Part shown: positions 39,104-39,732 of the stretch, one piece after another
How positions within the stretch are numbered: the first letter of the stretch is position 1
How the letters are laid out: every line of letters starts with the position of its first letter
Origin: Candidatus Harrisonbacteria bacterium
GTDB taxonomy: Bacteria; Patescibacteriota; Minisyncoccia; UBA6257; 1-14-0-10-44-23
Assembly: GCA_023255625.1 (NCBI GenBank)
Contig: JAHFLF010000001.1
Span: 251,233-290,964, forward strand
DNA length: 39,732 bases
Direction of reading: 5' to 3'
Made by a program: the position numbers and the translations under genes
The notes under the pieces: generated by a model
The model's input: the letters and a program-made list of their open reading frames with translations, nothing else
The model's database searches: none
Told to the model about the DNA's origin: nothing

Positions 39104-39129
39104 GGCCGGGCTCCCGAAGGAACCCGGCC
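39104..39129 (-). terminator. terminator of the right-edge orphan
   Basis: GGCCGGG/CCCGGCC stem with an inner TCC/GGA pair, followed on the minus strand by GTTCAAATTTTTCTTG. Confidence 0.8.
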
Positions 39130-39152
39130 GAACGCTGTGACTTGTTCTTCGA

Positions 39153-39713
39153 CTAGCCCTTCCAGCCGAAGTGATGCAGGTAGAGAACAGTCATCGCCCA
39201 GCTTGCCGGTACGCAGAACACCTCGTAGCCAGCATGCACCCTGACTGAATCCGAATTGATCGTCTGCTGCGTGATGGTCTCCCACGGAAGAGCGGCTCCA
39301 GCACGGAACTCGGCTGTGTCGAGCGTCAGCATCGGATCCGGTCCGATCCGATGTGTCTTACTGAACCAGAAGAAGTTGTGCAACACCTCGTACGGCTCCA
39401 TGCCGACGATCTGGGCCACTTGGCTCAGCCATGTCCAGGAGCTCCACCCGCGAACCTGACTTCCTCCGCCGATGATGTCGCTCCGCGCCTTCCAGGGCGT
39501 CCGGAAGAACTCCGGAGTCTTGGGCAGAAGCGGCTTCTGTCCGAGCTCGCCCTTGTGAATTTGGCGAGCAGACCAGAAGCGGCGATGCCACTGCTCATGC
39601 TCTTCCCGACCGATGAAGAAGGTTTCCACAATACCGAACGGAACCGGAGAGACGGCGAGCAAGTCACAGCGACGATGGAAGCCGCCGATCGTGTCGCTCT
39701 CCCTTCGATCCAT
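39153..39713 (-). CDS. high-GC orphan protein at the right edge
   Basis: Protein of 186 residues, complete, not recognised. It is rich in Trp, Phe and His (EEHEQWHRRFWSARQIHKGE, GWSSWTWLSQVAQIVG, HNFFWFSKTHRIG). No signal peptide. ATG 39713 follows AAGGAG by 6 bases. It lies upstream of nusA but is separated from it by a terminator and a new promoter. Its own promoter is outside the window. Confidence 0.72.
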   Translation of the reverse strand: MDRRESDTIGGFHRRCDLLAVSPVPFGIVETFFIGREEHEQWHRRFWSARQIHKGELGQKPLLPKTPEFFRTPWKARSDIIGGGSQVRGWSSWTWLSQVAQIVGMEPYEVLHNFFWFSKTHRIGPDPMLTLDTAEFRAGAALPWETITQQTINSDSVRVHAGYEVFCVPASWAMTVLYLHHFGWKG

Positions 39714-39732
39714 CAGATACTCCTTCGCACTG

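Overview
The window looks like a chromosome segment of a Patescibacterium (Candidate Phyla Radiation, probably Parcubacteria-like). The reasons are a split transketolase (separate N and C proteins), a compact pentose-phosphate/glyceraldehyde-3-phosphate gene set, a membrane pyrophosphatase, TrmB-type regulators, very short spacers, and AT-rich simple intergenic repeats. No rRNA, phage, full insertion sequence or CRISPR array was seen. The lineage is inferred from gene content, not from a marker tree.

Layout: 134-6927 is a sugar-phosphate block on the minus strand (PfkB-type kinase, transketolase C and N, an Rpe-like epimerase, RpiB), interrupted by two high-GC orphan genes. 7065-12423 holds another high-GC orphan, a CapA-like protein, GAPDH, an MFS permease, a DUF192 protein and a SpoU-type methyltransferase. 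12619-18676 is mostly plus strand: tRNA-Lys, RecG, tRNA-Glu, an HTH protein, a YbaK-like protein, a DUF2127-like membrane protein and an anchored serine protease; a small protein and DoxX lie on minus. 18812-25383 has glutamate dehydrogenase, MurC, two high-GC orphans, TyrRS and a toxin-antitoxin pair. 25483-33474 is an accessory region where three TrmB-family regulators each face away from a high-GC gene, with asparaginase and DinJ/YafQ between them. 33616-38922 is housekeeping (ClpP, trigger factor, H+-pyrophosphatase, NusA). A last high-GC orphan lies at the right edge.

The main observation is that two kinds of gene are interleaved. Native genes have moderate GC, many have a -10 box 6-8 bases before the ATG (so probably leaderless mRNAs), and many end in perfect palindromes. 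Twelve other genes are GC-rich, start with strong Shine-Dalgarno sequences, often sit in self-contained units with their own promoter and hairpin terminator, and mostly lack recognisable relatives. Among them are two secreted beta-barrel-like proteins, a free-standing RNA polymerase alpha-CTD-like protein and a heme-oxygenase-fold protein.

The second observation is that palindromic elements of the intergenic type lie in frame inside conserved genes (CapA three times, MurC twice, trigger factor once). One 97-base element has a near-identical second copy upstream of a TrmB gene. This recalls the Rickettsia palindromic elements.
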